DNA of 64,000 nucleotides, from assembly GCA_002633005.1 (NCBI GenBank), contig NMRA01000282.1, forward strand, positions 163,858 to 227,857, written 5' to 3'. The position numbers were made by a program, and so were the translations under genes. Positions 58,395 to 64,000 of this stretch are shown one piece after another. This stretch comes from Phoronis australis (lineage: Eukaryota; Phoronida; Phoronidae). The stretch's first letter is position 1; every line of letters begins with the position of its first letter. Below the pieces are notes generated by a model. The model saw nothing but the letters and a program-made list of their open reading frames with translations. It did not search any database and had not been told where the DNA came from.

Positions 58395-61150
58395 TTGGAA
58401 TGGGAGTGGTTCAGCTATTTTAAGAATCTGTTTAGTTCTCAACGAGAAGAGAGAAGTAGAACATTTTCTGAGGCCGTGACCCAAACATTGTGCGACCATG
58501 ACGCTCAATGCGAGAAATGTGCCAGCGATACTCTTTACAACGACCTTCATATCTTCAATGACAGTATCATCGAAAATGATATTATACAAATCATCCAATC
58601 GCTCAAAAATAATACATCGCCGGGGGAGGACGGTATACCAAACGAATTTTTCAAATCATCCGTCGAAAGTCTAACTACAGTATTGCACAACCTATTTACA
58701 TGCAACTGAATTTTCAACACCGGAACTTTTCCTGAAGTTTGGTCCAAGAGTATTATCATACCGCTACACAAAAAATGTAGACAAGAGTAACCCAAAAACT
58801 ACTGAGGAATATCTTTACTTGACAGTATAATTTAAGTATTTACACCCATTCTCGACAAGAGGCTAATTGAATGGGCGAACGTCGCTAAATGCATCCCAGA
58901 GGAACAAGTCGGTTTTCGTGCAGGATATTCTACAATAGACAACATTTTTACACTACAAAGTTTGATCCAGAAATAACAAAACGACAAGGAAAATTTATTG
59001 TGCATATGTTATAGTCGCCAAGGCATTTGGGATTTCCGGTCTTGTTTATGTGTTACTTGCGAAAGGTATACATGGGGAATGTATAAAATATTCACATCAT
59101 TTACCACATTTTGAGTATTGTTTTAAAATTTGCAGTCACACCACTCTGTGTTTTGCATTCTAAGCCCGAGGAGATTCTTTATGTTTGTAACTGGTCTAGT
59201 CTCTGATTTAAGAGAGCGTGGTGGCAGAGGAATCTATGTTGATACTGATCGTGAGATTAACTGCCTACTTTTGCGGATGATCTCGTGTTGATAAGATACA
59301 TTGTAATTGACCTATCGCCAGGATTTTGAGTTACGGCTGAACTGATCATTTAGAACGCAGCATTATTGGCACACCTTCGTTTCCAAGCCGCCATTTTACC
59401 CGACAAACAACATGTTGCTGGGTAAAACTTATTGTTTGTTTTCGACATTATGCAAAGGGGCGGAGCTTGCGATAGGTCAATTGAGCTGCGACGGAAACTT
59501 AACGTGCTTGGAGAATTTCATAAAAGCTGGCATCTTACACTGAATCTAGAAAAAAAATAATGTTATTACTTACAAGCGTGGTGGTGCGGTCTGTTCTCAC
59601 GAGAAATGGTACTTTGGTGATAAATTAGTTGAAACCAATCCGTATTATAAGTACCTAGGGGTTACATTCTCTTGTCATTTCAAATGGAGTCAAGAATGCA
59701 AAGTTCTTGCTGTACAGGCTCGAAAAGCTTAGAATTTGATAAAGGTCGCTTTATCAAAATTTGACTGCTTCTCACTGGCAGTCCTTTTTAAGCTGTTTGA
59801 TAGGGTTATTCTACTGATATTAAGCTATGATGCAGAAGTTTGGGGAGTCTCAATTGTTAATTTCATAGAAAGTGTTCATAACGATTCGTGAAAGTATGGC
59901 TTACGACTAAACAAAAGACGATAAATCCCATGGCTAGGGGCGTGTGCTGTAGATAAATGATTACTATTTTTTAAGCCTATTGTTTACTGAACAAGGCTGC
60001 TTCAGATTAAGCCTTATATCCCTCTGCATATATTGTTACAGTATGTTATGGCAACAACGTGAAGACGGTGGCAGACACAACTGGGCATATTCTGTAGAAA
60101 TGCTACTGTACACTGTTTAGAGAGGTATGGCTATATTGACCGGGTGACGTAGACTTATTCCTTTCAGAATTTCGTTAGAGATTAATTGACTGTGACAAAT
60201 TTGGCACTCTGTAATTAACGCTTTGACTAAATATCAATTCTTTTGTACTATTAAAATGGAACTACAGTGAGGAAAGTACCTGTACGTTTTAGACCCTTAC
60301 TTGAGGAAAATACTTGCTCGTTGTAGGTGCTCGATCCACAAGCTTTACATTGAAACGGGGCTGGTACGCAGGTCTAACCGAGGATGCGATGTATTGGTTA
60401 GTTTGTCCTTGGCGATTGTGGAATGTTTCCACTTTTTTGTGAAATACTTTGTGAGGTGTATCAAATACTGGCTTAAATTAATATGAATGCCAAGAACAAG
60501 GTATTGCACAGCTGTCTATGGCATGTTGTTTGACCTGTGCGAGAAGGCATACTTGGGCTACCTCTGTTAGATTATTGTTATGTAGGTATGGTTTTGGTCT
60601 GGTGTGGCTGCAACACCGTGTCGAGTGTGAGGGATTGTTTTTGATAACTCTTGAACAGAGGTTCAAAGACTTATTTACAGGAGTGGGACAACATTAAGTT
60701 GAACAGCCCTAAACTCGAAACTTATGATTTAATCAAAAACGATTTTACTCTAATCATAAGTTGAACTTAGAGACCAGTCGTCATCATGGTGTTGACCGTC
60801 ATCTCAGATATTGTCCTTTTTATTCACGTAATACCATTGAGAATGAATATCATTTTATCTGTGTTTGTACCATTTAAGAACATTTATTTTTCCTGTGTGA
60901 GCGTGGCGTGATCCAAATATACTTGAATTAAAGAAACTTGTAACCAATATACGTTAGTAGGTTAATCAAGCTGGGTAAGTTTGTGTATCACGCTACGTTC
61001 ACAAAGACAAAGCTCTTAAAAGAATGTCCTTAATTAATTTTTTCAGTGTATTTAATTTCGATATTGTGTACTCCGCGTATGTAAATATGTATATATGTTC
61101 AACTGTGCTGTTGGCCTATGGCCTATGAGCGCATCAACAAAGTTATTTGA
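58395..61150 (+). pseudogene. Decayed LINE (non-LTR retrotransposon), copy 2, extends to the 3' end
   Basis: Repeats the reverse-transcriptase fragments of 56308-57200 with the same breaks, then goes on past FADDLV. After an inserted foldback element (59305-59482) it resumes with LNVLGEFHKSWHLTLNLEKT, KLVETNPYYKYLGVTFSCHF and LFDRVILLILSY, the usual C-terminal reverse-transcriptase/thumb pattern. Broken frames carry on with FVRCIKYWLKL, EQRFKDLFTQEW and ENEYHFICVC, typical of LINE C-termini. A likely 3' end lies near 61150, after the TTGGCCTATGGCCTATGAG motif common in LINE 3' regions. A stretch at about 60301-60370 (RCRCSIHKLYIETG) seems out of order, suggesting a rearrangement. 5' truncated, inactive. 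Confidence 0.82.
59305..59482. mobile_element. 178 bp foldback element inserted in the LINE
   Basis: AATTGACCTATCGC (59305-59318) and its exact complement (59469-59482) bound an interior unrelated to the LINE. The reverse-transcriptase reading is interrupted on the left side and resumes on the right. The palindromic AATT may be a 4 bp target-site duplication or part of the ends. Confidence 0.72.
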
Positions 61151-61659
61151 AGAGCTGAAATGTCATCAGGGCCCTCTAGGCTGGTGGTGTATAAAAATGA
61201 CCTCCTTAGTTTAATGGCGCTTAACTGCATTTTTATGCAATTACAGAAGAAACAAATCAATGCAATTTATATGTTGATATTTTAGCTGTTTCTTTAAATT
61301 GGTTGGGCTAATCTCTGCGTCTCTGAACTGGAAACGAAAGAGCATCTTCTATACAGGGTATTGTTTTTTTGGGCGGGAACAACCCCGGCAGTCAAACTAT
61401 CCCTCACCACAAGTCAATGTTTCCATGACATTTCCGCATAGTTCGGAAAATCGGGTTTAAATAGCCTCGTGTGCTTGTAAATCTAAACCAATGTTTTTAC
61501 AACAGTGGGTAATTTTTAGTGCCTTGAAATTCGATGTTTACAAATAGATGGCGGAGCCAACAATGACCTTTCGAATCAAATCTAACTTGCCAACACCAAG
61601 TAGAACATAATCTTAATTTCCGAAAAATACAGATTTGCTGCAGAAACTGATTTTGTGCA

Positions 61660-61876
61660 CATGAACGCAACCAGCCTAACATATAGGAAGACTCGAATTT
61701 TTGAGAATGTGGACCTCTTACTAAAAAAATAAAAAACGGGATTCGTTCAGAGCTATGATTTGTGCATTCGCCGAATTCCTGTCTTTTCAATGGACTTTAG
61801 TCTAGTTTCCTCGGTCTTTTTGTTTCTCTGAGGCTGACCTTTTTGCTCACTTCGCCAAATGGGGGGTGCGCTCATG
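61660..61876 (-). mobile_element. CATG-MITE copy 3 (5 bp target-site duplication)
   Basis: The ends CATGAACGCAACCA and GGGGTGCGCTCATG are diverged inverted matches, flanked by GTGCA on both sides (61655-61659, 61877-61881). Read on the minus strand it matches copies 1 and 2, including CATTTGGCGAAGTGAGCAAA and GGTCAGCCTCAG. Confidence 0.86.
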
Positions 61877-61881
61877 GTGCA

Positions 61882-64000
61882 TAAATTTGTTTTGCAACTC
61901 TCGTCATTTTATAGCAACGTCGTGAAGGCAAGTGCCGTTAACTCACCAATCATCAAGCATGAAGACAGAAAAACTGAATTGGCTATATACAAATGTTAAA
62001 CTTGGTAGTGCTAGCGATTCGTAGAACAAGTTTCTTGCGATAAAAGCAAGACATCACAATGTCACGCGAGTACTGATAGTCGTTACCACAATATTGAGAT
62101 TTTTCAAGCTTTGGGGTTATATGTGATGGTGTGTGTTTTTCATTGCCCGTCATAGCTCGTGATACTTACTACCGTTGTTCGTGTTTTATTTACAACCAGA
62201 CCAGGTAGGCCTACATATGACAGAGAGACATGGAAATGATATGGTTTCGTTCCTTGCCGAGTGGAGATGACAGGTGCATTTTGAGTTTACCAGCCAGCTG
62301 TGCGAAGACTAGCTTTGTATCGAGGCTACTGTTGGGAAAGAGCGTAGAAAAAGAATATTTATAAAATTTCTATCTCTGTCCAAAAGTTTTCCATAACGCG
62401 TGCTACGGGCTCGAAGACGACAAAAATATGCATTCAGAAGCACAACAGGTGAAATGTGAACAATGTTAAGAAATGTCAACAAGTGTTCGGTTGCCAAACC
62501 ACTTCCATAGCCATGCGCTAATTAAAAAGTGGGCCCACACTCGTTGCCGCTGCTCTAGCTAAGTGTCAGAAACGTTAAAGACTATTTCTGTATTTGGACT
62601 CGGAGAGTAAAATGTCTCGTCCCGATTCCTAGGGCCTCAGTATGTGAAGTAATCAATAAACCCATCCTGTTGTACTGACTAGATCAAAGACACACGGGTC
62701 TCAGTGACTTATAACCATATAAGAAGTAATTATGTTTTATGCTAGTATTACTCAGTGTTGATTCCAGTGATGGATACGAGGAACAGATGGAGTCAAGCGC
62801 CTGTGGGCTACATCTGAACGGCCATCTTTTGTCCCTAACGCCTCTCGTAAAGTTGATGTCTTCCATAGAAGATTGTGAAATAAGACGCTGTTTCTCTGTA
62901 CGTCGTTATTGGATCGCTGTTTCCGTGAAAGAAAAACTGGAAACTGTAGAAATGAGTGTTGAAAGCGGTGACTTCTCTGTATCTGGGCGTCAGTTTGTTG
63001 CAATACCGTTCATTTGTCATAATGCTTATTGATTTTGAGAAACGCGTCTTGCTACTGCTTACGCATAATGCAGTAGGCCTACTGATAATGGTATTTGATA
63101 GTACATTCGTACGCTTCATTCCCGGATATCAGTTTTAAAGGACCAGGGGACAAAAAATATATATTTTACACCCATTTAGATCACCCTGATGCATTCCATT
63201 TAGGCCTACCTGGCAATAGACGCCAGGCGAAAATTAGACCTTATTTTGTCAGCAGAGTGTTGCAAAGTTCACATTAGGTTATGTTCGGAAAAAGATTTTC
63301 GAAAACTGGACATTTTCTTTGCGTTTTCAAAACGATTTTAAGAATACAGTAACATGATCGTTATCGACGTCAACGGCGAAAAGTTGTGTCTTGCCTGTCC
63401 ACACAGTTACGCTAATGCGGGAGTCAATGCAACATTTGCGTGACGACAGCGTTTTCGAGGAAAAAGTTGCGTTTTCGCTGTCCAACCAGGTAGGCCTTCA
63501 CAGAAAAAAGTGGATTACAAAACCTAGCAATTTTCGCCTGCCCATACCAACGAATACACTGTATATACCGTTTTTCAAAAAAATCGTTTTGTGTAAAACC
63601 TTTTTTCATAACTTTGCGTCGGTTATGGAATTCAGTGGATACGTGTGGACAGAACACATAATCGTAAAGTCTCCAAATGCATATTTTTCGAAAGACTTCG
63701 TTTTTAGCTTCCGTTGTGGCTGCCTGTTAGCAGTATCCGTTTTGGCAACGAAACAATTATGCACTTTTTATTGAAAGCGCGTTTTCTGTAAACGGGGTCT
63801 AACTAACCCTGTGTGTAACAAGTTCAGAAAACTGACAACTTGACTGTCGAGTTCATCAGTGCGTATTCAAGAGTCCCTTCGGGTTAGAGAACGGCTGCGT
63901 AACTCTGATCTGATTTGAAGTGACGATTAAGTATTACCAGTCTGCAAGATAATAATACCTACCAGCCTCGCAAAAAAGAACACAAATCAGTTTGTGTGAC
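61882..64000. other. Intergenic, no gene seen; possible foldback repeat at 63285-63800
   Basis: Several open frames of 60-127 codons overlap on both strands and look random. The 63285-63800 stretch has repeated CGTTTTCG/AAAACG words and the pair CTGTCCACACAG and GTGTGGACAG in opposite orientation, typical of a MITE type with low-complexity arms. The palindromic word TAGGCCTAC occurs at about 62207, 63072 and 63202. Confidence 0.4.

Larger units (their letters stand above)
54813..59287 (+). repeat. Large direct duplication, about 2 kb, joined near a single N
   Basis: 54813-57200 and 57362-59287 are near-identical, including the same decayed LINE stretch with the same frame breaks. Copy 1 carries 463 extra bases (about 55434-55896) flanked by CGC. 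Copy 1 stops exactly at the N at 57201. Between the copies lie 160 unrelated bases with a hairpin (GACCTACTTAAAAGTAGGTC). Confidence 0.93.

Noticed and set aside
62739-63119. Overlapping frames of 83-97 codons on both strands
   Set aside because: Mutually overlapping, no conserved pattern, no splice sites; probably non-coding.
1-64000. CRISPR arrays, operons, bacterial promoters and ribosome binding sites
   Set aside because: The spliced genes show this is animal nuclear DNA; the only direct-repeat array (3781-6540) has monomers joined without spacers.

Overview
This is a 64 kb piece of draft genomic DNA from an animal. Genes are split into many exons with consensus GT/AG splice sites, introns are kilobases long, and the space between exons is packed with decayed repeats, runs of N and poly-C tracts. 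The gene families and the frequent word TAGGCCTA suggest a marine invertebrate, perhaps a deuterostome such as a hemichordate, echinoderm or cephalochordate. That placement is inference; nothing in the window settles the species.

Two genes are clear, both on the minus strand. The first is a calcium-dependent transglutaminase (24096 down to the left edge). Twelve exons can be joined in phase, giving about 573 residues with the catalytic triad Cys349, His408 and Asp431. The two C-terminal beta-barrel domains mostly lie off the left edge. The second is a four-EF-hand protein of the calmodulin/troponin C type (44190 to 34620). Its four exons join in phase into a complete 195-residue protein. A third, unrecognised gene lies on the plus strand inside transglutaminase intron 5 (14616-15751, two exons, 5' end not found).

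Layout: 1-24 kb is the transglutaminase gene. Its intron 9 holds a 3,985 bp TTAA-flanked, Kolobok-like DNA element (2883-6867) with long inverted ends, a THAP-like coding remnant and a core made of a minisatellite with higher-order structure. 24-34.6 kb is intergenic and repeat-rich. 34.6-44.2 kb is the EF-hand gene. 44-64 kb is an intergenic repeat field: two local duplications whose copies are joined by a single N, a decayed LINE with a small foldback element inserted in it, several foldback/MITE elements and a 491 bp gap.

The most useful new observations are: a MITE family with three complete copies, each with matching 14 bp ends and its own exact 5 bp target-site duplication; the Kolobok-like element whose interior has become satellite-like; two elements built from TTACG-type arrays; and the nested unknown gene. 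The two clear genes show no sign of acting together.
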